A DNA stretch of 64,000 bases from Oscillospiraceae bacterium. Its GTDB lineage: Bacteria; Bacillota; Clostridia; Oscillospirales; Oscillospiraceae. Made by a program: the position numbers and the translations under genes. Below the pieces are notes generated by a model, which did no database searches, was not told the origin of the DNA, and saw only the letters and a program-made list of their open reading frames with translations. Shown in pieces: positions 1 to 10,077 of this stretch. Where the stretch lies: assembly GCA_015067565.1 (NCBI GenBank), contig SVMF01000008.1:35445-99444 (forward strand), written 5' to 3'. Each line of letters opens with the position of its first letter. Position 1 is the first letter of the stretch.

Positions 1-1841
1 GCCATGGAGGTGCCACTGTAAACCTCGTATGCGTCGTCAGAGCCGATGACGGTGGAGTAAACATTGCCGCCAACGGAGGTGATAGACGGAGTGAGGGTCA
101 GCATCGGGGAAGTACCCCAGTTGGAGAATTCGCTCATCAGGGCAGCGTTTGCGTTGTCGATGTAGACCAGCTCGGGGGAAGTTGTAATCTCCTTGACCTC
201 AGCGGCCTCAAGAATCTCCAAAGCAGACATCTCGAGGGAGATGGCCGGAATCTCGAAGGTCTCAATCTGCATGGAGATGATACCCTCGTCGTTATTGACA
301 ACGATGCAGCCGACAGCGCCTGCAGCAGCAGCCCATTCAACCTTTTCTTCGAAGGTGTACTCGCCGCGGGATACAACAGCGATCTTGCCGCTAACATCAT
401 AGTTAGCATAGTCTTCCTGAGCGCCCAGGGAGATCTTGCCGTCAGCGCCTCTGACGATGACAAACTCGAGGGTCTTGTCGCCAAAGTTCTTCAGCCAGGA
501 ATCCTTTTCTTCTGTAGCGGAATCGGTGTAGGGGATGTTTGCCTCACCAACCGTCAGAACGTATGCGGGATATGCAAGGTTCTCAACGGAAGCAACGGAA
601 GCGTTGCCGGTGTAGGTAGAGGGGGAAGCAACGGTGCCGTAGTCGGTGTAGTCAGCGCCAGCGATGCCGGTGTAGCCTTCCCAAACGGTGGTGTAGTAGG
701 ACATGGAGTACTCGTTACCTGCAGCAACAGAGAGGATGACGCCTGCATTTCTCAGGGTCTCGTAGATGTTGCCGAAGTACTCATCTTCCAGAGATGCATC
801 ATAGGTGAAGCCGTTCTGAGCACCGATGGACATGTTGATGACATCAGCGCCGAGAATGTAAGCGTCTTCCAGAGCATCGAAGTAGATGTCGGAGGTGGTG
901 CCGCCCTCTTCATCCATGAAGATCTTCATGGAAAGAAGCTGAGCATAGGGAGAGCCGCCCATGAAGGAGAAAGCAATGCCGCCATCCTCAGTGGTCTCAC
1001 CGACATAACCTGCAACCGAACCGGAAACGTGGGTGCCGTGACCGTTGTAGTCAGTAACATCGTTGTCGCCCTCTGCATAGTCATATGCAAACGGAACCTT
1101 AGCGTTGATGTACTTGCCCTCGCCATTGGTGAACTCCAGAGCAGCGTTAACATACTCTTCCGTCAGCAGGCCGTACTCACCGCAGAAGTTCAGGGAATCC
1201 TGGAAAGCTTCGTGGGTGGTGTTCAGGCCGGTGTCAAGGACTGCAACTACGATGCCGGAGCCATCATAGTAGTCGTAGAAGGAATCAGCGTTGCCGGTCA
1301 TGTACTCATTCGCGATAGCCATCTTGGTATCGGTCGGAATCTTGTACTCGGGCTCGGCATAGGAGTTGGCAATATGGACAGCCTTGACGCCCTCAATAGC
1401 AGCAATAGCCTCGAGATCGCCGTAAGCAACATCACAGCTGAAGCCGTTAAGCAGAGTGGTGAACTCATGCTTAAACTCATAGCGGATGCCCTTCATTGCC
1501 TTGCGGACAGTGTTATGCTCGTTGATGAGCTTAACGCGCTGAGCAGCAGCCTTCTCGGTGCCGTTCTCAGCAACCTCTGCCTCGCACTTGCCGTCGAGGA
1601 TGACGATCGCACGAACGATCTCATCATCGGCATAACGATAGGTGTTGAGTTCCTTGAAAGATTCGCTCTTGAAGCCTGCCATAGCCTCTTCCTTGGCAGC
1701 CTTGTCGGAAGCGAACTCGGTCTTTGTGGTCTTTGCGAAATCCTTATCGGACGGGGTCTTGGCAGCGAAAGCAGTGCCGACGCAGCCGAGAACGATCGTC
1801 AGAGCAAGAACAAGCGCAAGAACACTCTTGATTTTTCTCAT
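1..1841 (-). CDS. Secreted subtilisin-like serine protease (S8), 3' end cut by window edge
   Basis: Exported S8 peptidase read leftwards off the window; 613 residues are visible. A signal peptide (about residues 1-27, ending AFA) is followed by a propeptide-like region (about 60-165). Catalytic motifs are AVLDTG (Asp203), NGHGTHVSG (His268) and, at the very edge, YSGTSMA (Ser612). A PA-type insert (about 430-540, AAAGAVGCIVVNND) lies between His and Ser, as in large cell-wall subtilisins. Start ATG at 1841 has AAAGGAGA seven bases upstream. The likely role is extracellular protein degradation; substrate unknown. C-terminal modules or anchoring signals lie outside the window. Confidence 0.93.
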   Translation of the reverse strand, partial: MRKIKSVLALVLALTIVLGCVGTAFAAKTPSDKDFAKTTKTEFASDKAAKEEAMAGFKSESFKELNTYRYADDEIVRAIVILDGKCEAEVAENGTEKAAAQRVKLINEHNTVRKAMKGIRYEFKHEFTTLLNGFSCDVAYGDLEAIAAIEGVKAVHIANSYAEPEYKIPTDTKMAIANEYMTGNADSFYDYYDGSGIVVAVLDTGLNTTHEAFQDSLNFCGEYGLLTEEYVNAALEFTNGEGKYINAKVPFAYDYAEGDNDVTDYNGHGTHVSGSVAGYVGETTEDGGIAFSFMGGSPYAQLLSMKIFMDEEGGTTSDIYFDALEDAYILGADVINMSIGAQNGFTYDASLEDEYFGNIYETLRNAGVILSVAAGNEYSMSYYTTVWEGYTGIAGADYTDYGTVASPSTYTGNASVASVENLAYPAYVLTVGEANIPYTDSATEEKDSWLKNFGDKTLEFVIVRGADGKISLGAQEDYANYDVSGKIAVVSRGEYTFEEKVEWAAAAGAVGCIVVNNDEGIISMQIETFEIPAISLEMSALEILEAAEVKEITTSPELVYIDNANAALMSEFSNWGTSPMLTLTPSITSVGGNVYSTVIGSDDAYEVYSGTSM

Positions 1842-1931
1842 AGTTTCGTCTCCTTTTCAGATTTTTTTAGGTAGCCTGTCTCCGAAGTGTATCCCTAAAC
1901 CTCGGAGAGTATAAAGTTATACCTGTTGCAT

Positions 1932-1960
1932 ACTATACCAAAAATTTCAGCATTTGTCTA
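1932..1960 (-). promoter_or_regulatory. Sigma-A-like promoter for the S8 protease
   Basis: On the minus strand TAGACA (1955-1960) and TATAGT (1932-1937) are separated by 17 bases, about 90 bases before the protease start. The leader in between holds a short stem (TCTCCGA pairing with TCGGAGA). The rest of the interval 1842-1983 contains nothing else I recognise. Confidence 0.5.
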
Positions 1961-1983
1961 TATTTTTCTTCATAAATAATTAT

Positions 1984-2012
1984 AAAAAATACTGCGCACT
2001 TTAGCGCAGTAT
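1984..2012 (-). terminator. Intrinsic terminator after the zinc-ribbon gene
   Basis: Nine-base perfect stem (ATACTGCGC, 1989-1997, with GCGCAGTAT, 2004-2012), six-base loop, and a T-run on the minus strand. It lies about 30 bases past the stop of the gene at 2042-2974. Confidence 0.85.
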
Positions 2013-2041
2013 TTTGTTGAATTATCCAAAAGAATCATGTA

Positions 2042-2974
2042 TCACGACATATATCGGTTCTGTAATGTTCTCACCATCTGCGTGTAGAGCTTTCTGCACT
2101 CGTCGTTGCGGCCGTTCACGATCGCCTCATAGCAAGGCGCAAGCCACTTCTCTCGCACCTGCGCATAGCACAGATCGGTGTCGTCGCAGTAGTCCATACA
2201 GGCAACGATCACAGGCGCGATCTCGTAGTACAGCGCAATGTCGTCTTGTCCGCCATTTTCTCTCAGCCAGCCGTCACGGAAATTGCGGAAGGCCTGCAGC
2301 TGCTCGCAATCGTCATCCTTCCCCTCATAGCGGCAGAGCGCCGTCGTGATGTAGCACAGTCCCTTCTTGCTATAACCCGCCTCGAGCACCTGATAGTCGC
2401 CGGGTGTCCACTTGTGCTCCGGCCATTTTTCCAGCCATTGACGGTTGAGCTCCCGTCGGAACATCTCAGAGGTGTCCATGTGCAACTTCTTCACCAGCGG
2501 TGTCAGGAAGATCGCCAGAACCACCCGGGTCTCAAACAGAAGATCGTTCCTCTTGTTCTCCTTCTGCCAACGGGGCTGCGCGTAAAAATAGCTCTCCAGT
2601 GCGTCGATCAGATCTGCACAGATCTGAGAAATCGCCTTTTTTGCACCCTCGGAACAGAGCTTTGCGCACGTATCGATACGTTTGACGATCTCTTTGTTTT
2701 CTGCCTCATATGCCTTGAAGGTCGGAATATACTCCTTCTTCGTCATCTTTCTGTAGTGATTGGGATAGTTTGTCACCGTATTCGGAAGCTCCGCCTTCAA
2801 ATACTCCAGCTCTGCCTCATACTGTCCCTCGGGGATGTTTTGCAGTTCCAGCATCTCCTGCAAACTCGTACGCATGCCGCAATACAGGCAGGAGAATTTC
2901 TCCAATCCATCAGGGATCTCCAGCGGCTTCTTACAATGTGGGCAATTGCCCTTGATATACTCAGCCATAACCAT
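2042..2974 (-). CDS. Zinc-ribbon protein of unknown function
   Basis: 310 residues. The N-terminus carries two CxxC knuckles (CPHC at about 11-14 and CLYC at about 29-32), i.e. a zinc-ribbon, followed by a largely helical body rich in charged and aromatic residues. There is no signal peptide or membrane segment, so it is probably cytoplasmic. I do not recognise the body; similar zinc-ribbon plus helical proteins occur as single genes in Clostridia. Start ATG at 2974 is preceded by AAGGAG; an ATG two codons later is also possible. It is divergent from the eut operon and could be unrelated to it. Confidence 0.75.
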   Translation of the reverse strand: MVMAEYIKGNCPHCKKPLEIPDGLEKFSCLYCGMRTSLQEMLELQNIPEGQYEAELEYLKAELPNTVTNYPNHYRKMTKKEYIPTFKAYEAENKEIVKRIDTCAKLCSEGAKKAISQICADLIDALESYFYAQPRWQKENKRNDLLFETRVVLAIFLTPLVKKLHMDTSEMFRRELNRQWLEKWPEHKWTPGDYQVLEAGYSKKGLCYITTALCRYEGKDDDCEQLQAFRNFRDGWLRENGGQDDIALYYEIAPVIVACMDYCDDTDLCYAQVREKWLAPCYEAIVNGRNDECRKLYTQMVRTLQNRYMS

Positions 2975-3017
2975 TACACTCCTTGTTTGGTTTCTCCTAT
3001 TTTTTCATATTTTCCGC

Positions 3018-3047
3018 CCCATGTCAACCGACATGGGAAATTTTTTT
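3018..3047 (+). terminator. Terminator-like hairpin in the leader of the eut operon
   Basis: CCCATGTC (3018-3025) pairs with GACATGGG (3030-3037) and is followed by AAA and seven T. It points towards eutG, although no plus-strand gene lies upstream, so it may be an attenuator. A weak promoter candidate upstream is TTGTTT-N17-CATATT (2983-3011). Alternatively transcription starts after the hairpin and the hairpin plays no part. Confidence 0.55.
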
Positions 3048-3107
3048 CAAACCATTCACATTTTTTTATCATATACGGAAAGACTATAAGCGAAACGAGG
3101 CGATGGA

Positions 3108-4121
3108 ATGAAGGATTTCAGACTAAAAACCCAACTCTGCTTCCGATTGGACGCTTTGAGCCGAATGGACTACAAAAAAGTTCTGCTTGTAACAGATTCC
3201 TTTTTTGTCCAGAACGGCACAGCAGAAAAAATTAGACAACTATGCAAAAACGCGCAGCTTTTTGTATTCGATAAGGTACAACCTGACCCTCCGCTTGCGC
3301 TGATCGCCGACGGTGTTGCCATTCTAACATCATTTTTACCTGATGCCATCATTGCGCTCGGCGGTGGCAGTGCGATTGATTGTGCCAAGGGCATTCTGGC
3401 CATGAGCGAGTCGAACGCAAAACTGATTGCCATCCCCACCACCTCAGGCACCGGCTCGGAGGTCACGAGCTTTGCCATTTTAACCCATAACGGCATCAAG
3501 CATCCGCTTGTGGATAATCGGCTTCGTCCCGATATGGCGATTTTGGATGCAAGCCTCCTGGAGAAGCTTCCGAAAAGCCTAATCGCCGACAGCGGTATGG
3601 ATGCCGTTGCGCATTGTCTTGAGGCGCTTGCGGCCACAAGCGCCTCCCCCTTTTCCGATGCGTTGGCTTCCCACGCGCTTCGGCTGCTTGTCCAAAAGCT
3701 TCCTGCATCCTTTGAAGGAGATGCTGCTGTACGTGAAGAGATCCACTGCGCCGCAACCATGGCAGGCATCGCCTTTGACCATGCCGGTTTGGGTATCTGT
3801 CATTCACTCTCACACGCTCTAGGTGGGCAGTTCCATTTGCCGCACGGAAAACTCAATGCCATTTTACTTCCGAGCGTAATACGCTTTAACGGTGTGCAAC
3901 ACTATCAAAGATTCACACCGCAAGTTTTGCTGACCGTTGAGCGGCTCCGCAGAGTGCTCGCCCTTCCCGAAAGTCTGCACGCTGCAGGCCTGCAAAGAAA
4001 CGATGTTTTGCAGCATCTGGATGCCATCTGTGATGCGGCCTTATGCGATCCGTGCACCAAAACAAATCCGAGATCCGTGAAGATAGACAACCTGAAACGG
4101 ATCGTACGTGAGGTACTATGA
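3108..4121 (+). CDS. eutG: Iron-dependent alcohol dehydrogenase, EutG type
   Basis: Reduces acetaldehyde to ethanol with NADH, recycling NAD+ for the aldehyde dehydrogenase in the ethanolamine compartment. The nucleotide-binding motif GGGSAIDCAK is present, as are the iron ligands in MDAVAH (Asp, His), CHSLSHALGG (His) and LPHG (His). At 337 residues it is shorter than most iron alcohol dehydrogenases (about 380), with short N- and C-terminal parts, but no conserved motif is missing. It is the first gene of the operon and overlaps eutA by four bases. A PduQ-like assignment would be functionally equivalent. Confidence 0.88.
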   Translation: MKDFRLKTQLCFRLDALSRMDYKKVLLVTDSFFVQNGTAEKIRQLCKNAQLFVFDKVQPDPPLALIADGVAILTSFLPDAIIALGGGSAIDCAKGILAMSESNAKLIAIPTTSGTGSEVTSFAILTHNGIKHPLVDNRLRPDMAILDASLLEKLPKSLIADSGMDAVAHCLEALAATSASPFSDALASHALRLLVQKLPASFEGDAAVREEIHCAATMAGIAFDHAGLGICHSLSHALGGQFHLPHGKLNAILLPSVIRFNGVQHYQRFTPQVLLTVERLRRVLALPESLHAAGLQRNDVLQHLDAICDAALCDPCTKTNPRSVKIDNLKRIVREVL

Positions 4122-5467
4122 GCCAGACGCTCTTATCCGTCGGCATCGATGTCGGCACCAGCACGACGCAACTTGTCTTTTCCCGATTGACCGTCAAAAA
4201 TGAGGCCGACGCTTTTTCCGTGCCGCAATTCGCCATCAGCGAAAAGGAGATCCTTTACCGAAGTCGGATTCATTTCACTCCCCTGCTTTCAGCGGATCGG
4301 ATCGATGCTCGGGGTGTTGAAAAGATCGTCGAGGAGGAATATCGCCTCGCTAATGTCAAAAAAGAGTCCGTACAGACAGGTGCTGTCATCATCACCGGAG
4401 AGACTGCCCGAAAGGAAAATGCCGCCGAGGTATTAAGTGCACTTTCAGGCTTTGCCGGGGATTTTGTTGTCGCCACCGCAGGCCCTGCTCTGGAAAGCAT
4501 TCTGGCAGGCAAGGGCTCCGGCGCAGCCACTTATTCCAAAGAGCATTCGTGTAGTGTGCTGAATCTGGATATCGGCGGCGGTACCACAAATATGGCGCTC
4601 TTTGAAAACGGAAAGCTCTGCGATACGGGTTGTCTGAACATCGGCGGTCGTCTGATGAAGTTTGATGCGCATGGAAGATGCGTTTATCTATCGGATGTTC
4701 TCAAGCCGTTTTTTACACTTGATTCCGATCCGCACGAAGTCGCACAATTTCTTTCTGATTGTCTGGAGGAAGCTGTCGGCCTGCGAAAGGGAGAAACATA
4801 CAGAGCATTTATCACAGACAAATTATGTCAATCTGCTCCCCTGCTGAGCTTTTCCGGCGGTGTGGCAGAATTGATCCATGACGAGGCAATGGAGGACTTC
4901 GCTTACGGCGATCTCGGTGTTCTGCTCGGCAGGGCGATCTTTCATTCTGCGTTGTGCAAGGGCCCGTATCTGAAGGCCAAAGAGACCATCCGTGCCACCG
5001 TCATCGGCGCAGGTTCTCACACCACAGAGCTCTCCGGCAGCACAATCTTCTACGACCACGCGCAATTCCCTCTGAAAAATCTGCCCGTGGTTGTCCTGAG
5101 TGAGGCAGAAGAAAATACCTCTTCGACAGAACTGTGTGAAAGCATCCTGCGACATTTGGCGCTCTTCCCCGACTCCCCTGCCGTCATCGCTCTGAACGGG
5201 AAACGGAATCCCGATTTCAAGGAATTATGTAAACTTGCAGAAGGAATATCCCTCGCCCTTCAAAAAGATCTCCGCAGTCCCTGCGTGATCTGTGTGGCAC
5301 AGGATATAGGCAAGGCCCTGGGGCAAGCCATCACCATGCAACTCGGAGCGTGTCCACTCATCTGCTTGGACGGGCTGACCCTACACGACGGAGCATATCT
5401 CGACATCGGCAGACCGATCGCGGACGGCCAAGTCCTGCCCGTGGTCATAAAAACCTTAATCCTTTGA
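4118..5467 (+). CDS. eutA: Ethanolamine ammonia-lyase reactivating factor
   Basis: 449 residues, close to the family length. It is an ASKHA-fold ATPase-like protein: GIDVGTSTTQ at the N-terminus is the first phosphate loop and NLDIGGGTTNMALF (about 150) the second. EutA exchanges inactivated cobalamin for fresh adenosylcobalamin on EutBC using ATP. The ATG overlaps the eutG stop (ATGA), implying translational coupling, and eutB follows after 12 bases. Confidence 0.92.
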   Translation: MSQTLLSVGIDVGTSTTQLVFSRLTVKNEADAFSVPQFAISEKEILYRSRIHFTPLLSADRIDARGVEKIVEEEYRLANVKKESVQTGAVIITGETARKENAAEVLSALSGFAGDFVVATAGPALESILAGKGSGAATYSKEHSCSVLNLDIGGGTTNMALFENGKLCDTGCLNIGGRLMKFDAHGRCVYLSDVLKPFFTLDSDPHEVAQFLSDCLEEAVGLRKGETYRAFITDKLCQSAPLLSFSGGVAELIHDEAMEDFAYGDLGVLLGRAIFHSALCKGPYLKAKETIRATVIGAGSHTTELSGSTIFYDHAQFPLKNLPVVVLSEAEENTSSTELCESILRHLALFPDSPAVIALNGKRNPDFKELCKLAEGISLALQKDLRSPCVICVAQDIGKALGQAITMQLGACPLICLDGLTLHDGAYLDIGRPIADGQVLPVVIKTLIL

Positions 5468-5479
5468 GGAGTTGATCGT

Positions 5480-6841
5480 TTGAATCTAAAAACCAATCTC
5501 TTTGGCAAGACCTATTCCTTCCGTGATATCAAGAATGTCTTAGCCAAGGCCAACGAGGAAAAATCCGGAGATCGTCTGGCCGGCATCGCCGCTGAAAGTG
5601 CCGAGGAGCGTGTGGCGGCCAAGGTCGTTTTGTCGGAGCTTCTCCTGTCCGATCTGCGTGAGAATCCCGTGGTCGCATACGAGCACGATGAGGTCACACG
5701 CATTATTCAGGACGATGTGAATGAGCGCATCTATGAGGAGATCCGCAATTGGACCGTGTCGGATCTTCGCGAGTGGCTGCTCGACGAAGCCACAACCGAG
5801 TCTGATATCCGCAGGATTTCCAGAGGGTTAACGAGCGAAATGGTTGCGGCGGTGTGCAAGCTCATGAGTAACCTCGATCTCATCTATGCCGCATCCAAGA
5901 TCCGTATCACCGCACATTGCAACACCACCATCGGTCTGAGAGGAACACTCTCCTGCCGTTTGCAGCCGAACCATCCGACCGATGACATTGACGGCATCCT
6001 CGCTTCAACACTGGAGGGTCTGTCCTTCGGTGCAGGCGATGCGCTCATCGGCCTGAATCCCGCAGGTGACAGTGCGGAGACCACAAAGAAGATCCTGCTG
6101 AAATTTGACGAAATCAAGAAAAAACACGCCATCCCCACCCAGACCTGCGTGCTGGCTCATGTGACGACGCAGATGCGTGCCATCGAAAGCGGTGCTCCTG
6201 CTGATCTGATCTTCCAGTCGATTGCAGGCTCTCAGAAGGGTAACGATGCCTTCGGCTTCGATGCAAAAACGTTGGAAGATGCCAGACACCTCGCACTGAC
6301 GCAGGGCACGTGCGAAGGGCCGAATGTGATGTATTTTGAGACCGGCCAAGGCTCCGAGCTCTCAAGCGAAGCACACCACGGCGCCGACCAGGTCACGATG
6401 GAAGCCAGATGCTACGGCTTTGCTAAACGTTTTTCCCCCTTCCTGGTCAATACAGTCGTCGGCTTCATCGGTCCTGAATATCTGTACGATGCAAGACAGG
6501 TCATCCGCGCAGGTCTGGAGGATCATTTTATGGGCAAGCTCTCAGGTGTTCCCATGGGCTGCGACGCTTGTTACACCAATCACATGAAAGCAGATCAGAA
6601 CGACATCGAAAATCTTGCCACCTTGCTCACTTCCGCAGGCTGCAACTATTTCATGGGCATTGCTCACGGCGACGACGTGATGCTCAATTATCAGACGACC
6701 GGCTTCCGCGAGACTGCGGCCCTTCGTGAGATCTTCGGTTTGACGGCCATCGGCCCGTTCTGGTCCTGGATGGAAAAGATGGGATTTATCGAAAATGGTA
6801 AGCTGACAAAAAAGGCCGGCGACGGCTCAAGCCTGCTGTAA
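5480..6841 (+). CDS. eutB: Ethanolamine ammonia-lyase large subunit
   Basis: 453 residues, normal for the family and highly typical in sequence. With EutC and adenosylcobalamin it converts ethanolamine to acetaldehyde and ammonia inside the microcompartment. The conserved block around GLNPAGDS, the barrel core and the TNHMKADQND region are intact. The start is a TTG at 5480, preceded by TGAGGA; the next in-frame ATG would remove conserved residues. eutC begins nine bases downstream. Confidence 0.96.
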   Translation: MNLKTNLFGKTYSFRDIKNVLAKANEEKSGDRLAGIAAESAEERVAAKVVLSELLLSDLRENPVVAYEHDEVTRIIQDDVNERIYEEIRNWTVSDLREWLLDEATTESDIRRISRGLTSEMVAAVCKLMSNLDLIYAASKIRITAHCNTTIGLRGTLSCRLQPNHPTDDIDGILASTLEGLSFGAGDALIGLNPAGDSAETTKKILLKFDEIKKKHAIPTQTCVLAHVTTQMRAIESGAPADLIFQSIAGSQKGNDAFGFDAKTLEDARHLALTQGTCEGPNVMYFETGQGSELSSEAHHGADQVTMEARCYGFAKRFSPFLVNTVVGFIGPEYLYDARQVIRAGLEDHFMGKLSGVPMGCDACYTNHMKADQNDIENLATLLTSAGCNYFMGIAHGDDVMLNYQTTGFRETAALREIFGLTAIGPFWSWMEKMGFIENGKLTKKAGDGSSLL

Positions 6842-6850
6842 GGAGGTAGC

Positions 6851-7705
6851 ATGAACAAAGAGGAACTGAGAAAAATCGTCGCACAGATGCTCGGTGAGCT
6901 CCAGAGTGCGCCAAGCGAAGCCGCTCCCATCGCCGAAGACCTGCCCGATATTACAAAAATCGACCTGCGGCAGCAGTATCTTGTCGAGCAGCCGCAAAAC
7001 GGACAAGCATTTCTGCGCTTAAAATCCAAAACACCCGCCCGTCTTGGCTCCGGCCGAGCAGGCGCACGATATAAAACACTCACTCTTTTGCGCTTCCGAG
7101 CGGATCATGCCGCTGCGCAGGACAGTGTTTTCTCCCTCGTCAGCGAGGACTTCGCCAAGAAAAATAATCTCATCCCCGTTAAGACTGAATGCACCGACAA
7201 GGACGAATATCTCACCCGTCCCGATCTGGGGCGCAGATTCGACGAGGTATATCAGAAAGTCATTCATGAAAGCTGTAAAAATCAGCGCGTTCTCTTGGTC
7301 ATCGGCGACGGCTTGTCCTCGGCGGCCATCGAGGCCAACGCAATGAACTGTGCCGAAGCGATCGAGCAAGGTCTGAAATCTCACGGCATCGAATTGGGCA
7401 AAAAGCTCTTTGTGCAATTCTGCCGCGTCGGTGCAGGCGATCACATCGGAGAGCTGACAGGCTGTGAGCTCATTTGTATGCTCGTCGGAGAGCGACCGGG
7501 GCTGGTTTCCAGCGAGTCCATGTCCGCCTATATCACCTACAAGCCGCACCGCGGAATTTCCGAAAGCAAACGCACCGTCATCTCCAACATCCATGCCCAA
7601 GGCATCGCCGCAGTAGAAGCAGGTGCCCACATCGCCTCCCTGATCGAAAAAATGCTGCGGCTCAAGGCATCAGGAATCGACCTCAGTCAGGAGGCAGGCA
7701 AATGA
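6851..7705 (+). CDS. eutC: Ethanolamine ammonia-lyase small subunit
   Basis: 284 residues. It forms the cobalamin-binding part of the lyase with EutB. The N-terminal helix ([17 protein letters not shown]) followed by a Ser/Ala/Pro linker resembles the targeting peptides that direct EutBC into microcompartments. The conserved core includes [28 protein letters not shown] and the C-terminal [13 protein letters not shown] strong AAGGAGG lies just before the ATG, and the stop overlaps the eutL start. Confidence 0.95.
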   Translation: MNKEELRKIVAQMLGELQSAPSEAAPIAEDLPDITKIDLRQQYLVEQPQNGQAFLRLKSKTPARLGSGRAGARYKTLTLLRFRADHAAAQDSVFSLVSEDFAKKNNLIPVKTECTDKDEYLTRPDLGRRFDEVYQKVIHESCKNQRVLLVIGDGLSSAAIEANAMNCAEAIEQGLKSHGIELGKKLFVQFCRVGAGDHIGELTGCELICMLVGERPGLVSSESMSAYITYKPHRGISESKRTVISNIHAQGIAAVEAGAHIASLIEKMLRLKASGIDLSQEAGK

Positions 7706-8364
7706 CCGACGCCCCAATTGCCGTGGACATTCTGTCGGTTCAGTTCATCGCCAACGCGCCTGCTTCGCTGTGCAAGGCTTTGGGGGTTCTTGACGGAAAA
7801 AGAAGCCTCGGCCTGATCTCGACAGATTGTGACGATGCAACCTATATCGCTCTGGATGAGGCAACCAAGTCCGCCAACGTCGAGGTCGTCTATGCCAAAA
7901 GCCTCTACGCAGGAGCAAAGAATGCCTCAACAAAGCTTGCCGGCGAGGTCATCGGCATCGTCGCAGGCGAAAACCCATCCGAGGTTAGAAGCGGTCTGGA
8001 TGCGGCAGTCAGAATGCTTGATCACATTGGTTTTCGCAGCGCCAATGACGATAATAGCATCGTATACCTCGCACACTGCGTTTCATCCAGCGGCAGCTTT
8101 CTGTCCAAGATGGCCCGTATCCGTCAGGGCGAGGCCTTAGCCTATCTGATCGCACCCCCGGTGGAGGCAATGGTGGGGTTGGATGCAGCCTTGAAGGCCT
8201 CGGATGTACGGCTGTGCGAATTTTTTGCGCCACCGAGCGAGACAAATTTTGCAGGTGGCCTGCTCACCGGGACACAATCAGCCTGCAAGGCAGCCTGCGA
8301 GGCCTTTGCCGCTGCGGTCACGGCCGTGGCAGACAAACCAAGAGGAGATATGTATGGAATTTGA
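7702..8364 (+). CDS. eutL: Microcompartment shell protein EutL (tandem BMC, trimer)
   Basis: 220 residues, the usual size for EutL. It holds two tandem BMC-like folds that trimerise into a pseudo-hexagonal shell tile with a gated pore. The start is ATG at 7702, overlapping the eutC stop as ATGA with GGAGG just upstream; longer in-frame starts lie inside eutC and would add unrelated sequence. The 3' end overlaps eutE by 11 bases. Confidence 0.9.
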   Translation: MTDAPIAVDILSVQFIANAPASLCKALGVLDGKRSLGLISTDCDDATYIALDEATKSANVEVVYAKSLYAGAKNASTKLAGEVIGIVAGENPSEVRSGLDAAVRMLDHIGFRSANDDNSIVYLAHCVSSSGSFLSKMARIRQGEALAYLIAPPVEAMVGLDAALKASDVRLCEFFAPPSETNFAGGLLTGTQSACKAACEAFAAAVTAVADKPRGDMYGI

Positions 8365-9766
8365 CAAGGATCTGCGTTCCCGTCAGGAGACACGGGAGCT
8401 GATAGAATGTGCGCACTGCGCATATGAAGAACTCAAGCATTTTGACCAAAGCAGAATTGATCGGATCGTCGAAGCAATTGCGCAAGCGGGCGTCAAGAAT
8501 GCCGCAATGCTCGGAACGCTGGCCTGCGAAGAAACGGGCTTCGGCAATGCCGAGGACAAGGCAGAAAAAAACCGTTTTGCCTCTGAGCGCGTTTACGAAG
8601 CCATCCGCGATATGAAGACAGTCGGCATTTTGCGAAAAAATGGCAAGGTTTGGGACATTGGTGTGAGTGTCGGCGTGATCGCAGGTATCGTTCCTTCGAC
8701 CAATCCGACCTCAACTGTGATCTACAAGGCACTGATCGCTCTCAAGGCAGGCAGTCCCATCGTCTTTTCCCCACACCCGGGCGCGGTTAAATGCACCTTG
8801 AAAACAGCGCAGCTTCTATCTGAGGCAGCCTGCAGCGCTGGCTGTCCAAAGGGGGCCATCGGGTGCATCAGCACCCCAACCATGGATGCCGTGAACGAGC
8901 TGATGCACCACAGGCACACACGGCTAATCCTGGCAACGGGAGGCGGCAACATGGTGCGTGCCGCTTACTCCAGCGGAAAGCCTGCCATTGGTGTCGGCGC
9001 AGGAAACGGCCCAGCCTATATCCACAAATCCGCTAACATCGAACAGGCCGTGCGTGACATCATCCGCTCAAAAACCTTTGACAACGGCACGATCTGTGCC
9101 TCGGAGCAAAGTGTCATTTTGGAGGATTGCTGTGCCGATAAGGTGCGTGAGGAGTTCAAACGCCAGAAGGCCTACTTTCTCAATTCTGAGGAGGCAGGAA
9201 GGCTGTCCGGACTTCTGCTGCGTGCCGACGGAAGTATGAATCCGAAGGTCGTGGGGAAGACAGCCTACGAGGTCGCCCGACTGGCGGGAGTAGCTGTCCC
9301 GCAGGATACAAGTGTTCTCATCGCACACGAGACCGAAGCCGGCCCGACAAGACCTTATTCTCGTGAAAAGCTCTGTCCCGTCCTTGCCTTGTTCGTCGAA
9401 AGGAACGAGGACACGATCCTCAAACGCGCCATTGAGGTTCTGCTGGGCGAGGGTGCAGGGCACACTTTCTCCATCCACGCAACCGATGAGAGCGTGATCG
9501 AGCGCTTTGCCCTGCAGATCCCCGTGTCAAGATTTTTGGTAAACACTCCGTCCTCTCTGGGCGGTGTCGGCTACAGCACAGAGCTCTTCCCCGCCCTGAC
9601 GCTCGGCTGTGGTGCGGTAGGCGGCAGCTCTTCTTCCAACAATATTGGTCCTTTGGATCTGGTCAACATCCGTCGGGTGGCCTGGGGCACCGACACAAAA
9701 CAAAACCGCTTTGACGCATCGCTGATCGATGCTCTGGCGGAGGAAATTCTGAAAAAATTACGGTAG
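8354..9766 (+). CDS. eutE: CoA-acylating acetaldehyde dehydrogenase EutE
   Basis: 470 residues. It oxidises acetaldehyde with CoA and NAD+ to acetyl-CoA. The ALDH motifs are intact: [15 protein letters not shown] in the cofactor region, [18 protein letters not shown], and the catalytic Cys in [11 protein letters not shown]. The start is ATG at 8354 with AGAGGAG upstream; earlier in-frame starts lie inside eutL. The short N-terminus ([20 protein letters not shown]) resembles clostridial EutE and may serve as the encapsulation helix. Confidence 0.94.
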   Translation: MEFDKDLRSRQETRELIECAHCAYEELKHFDQSRIDRIVEAIAQAGVKNAAMLGTLACEETGFGNAEDKAEKNRFASERVYEAIRDMKTVGILRKNGKVWDIGVSVGVIAGIVPSTNPTSTVIYKALIALKAGSPIVFSPHPGAVKCTLKTAQLLSEAACSAGCPKGAIGCISTPTMDAVNELMHHRHTRLILATGGGNMVRAAYSSGKPAIGVGAGNGPAYIHKSANIEQAVRDIIRSKTFDNGTICASEQSVILEDCCADKVREEFKRQKAYFLNSEEAGRLSGLLLRADGSMNPKVVGKTAYEVARLAGVAVPQDTSVLIAHETEAGPTRPYSREKLCPVLALFVERNEDTILKRAIEVLLGEGAGHTFSIHATDESVIERFALQIPVSRFLVNTPSSLGGVGYSTELFPALTLGCGAVGGSSSSNNIGPLDLVNIRRVAWGTDTKQNRFDASLIDALAEEILKKLR

Positions 9767-9777
9767 GAGGATTTTTT

Positions 9778-10077
9778 ATGATCGCAAACACGAATGCATT
9801 GGGAATGGTGGAAACCAGAGGTTTGGTCGGCGCAATCGAAGCAGCCGATGCCATGGTGAAGTCTGCAAATGTACAGCTTATTGGTAAGGAGCAGGTTGGT
9901 GGTGGCCTGGTAACCGTGATGGTGCGTGGCGATGTCGGTGCCGTCAAATCTGCAACCGACGCAGGTGCAGCCGCTGCAGAAAAGGTCGGAGAGCTGATCT
10001 CCGTTCATGTAATCCCGAGACCGCACAATGAAGTCGAGCTCATTCTGCCGCACGCAAGTGTGAAGCCTGAAAAATAA
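9778..10077 (+). CDS. eutM: Microcompartment shell protein EutM (single BMC, hexamer)
   Basis: 99 residues with a single BMC domain of the EutM/PduA/CsoS1 type: [20 protein letters not shown], then the [16 protein letters not shown] helix and a conserved IPRPH end. It is the only single-domain hexamer tile in the operon, so it should form the bulk of the shell facets. GGAGG precedes the ATG. Its stop shares one base with the next start (TAATG). Confidence 0.95.
   Translation: MIANTNALGMVETRGLVGAIEAADAMVKSANVQLIGKEQVGGGLVTVMVRGDVGAVKSATDAGAAAAEKVGELISVHVIPRPHNEVELILPHASVKPEK

Noticed and set aside
2975..3107. EutV-type dual-hairpin antiterminator
   Set aside because: Only one hairpin is visible, with a four-base loop; the paired hairpins with larger loops expected for EutV are absent.
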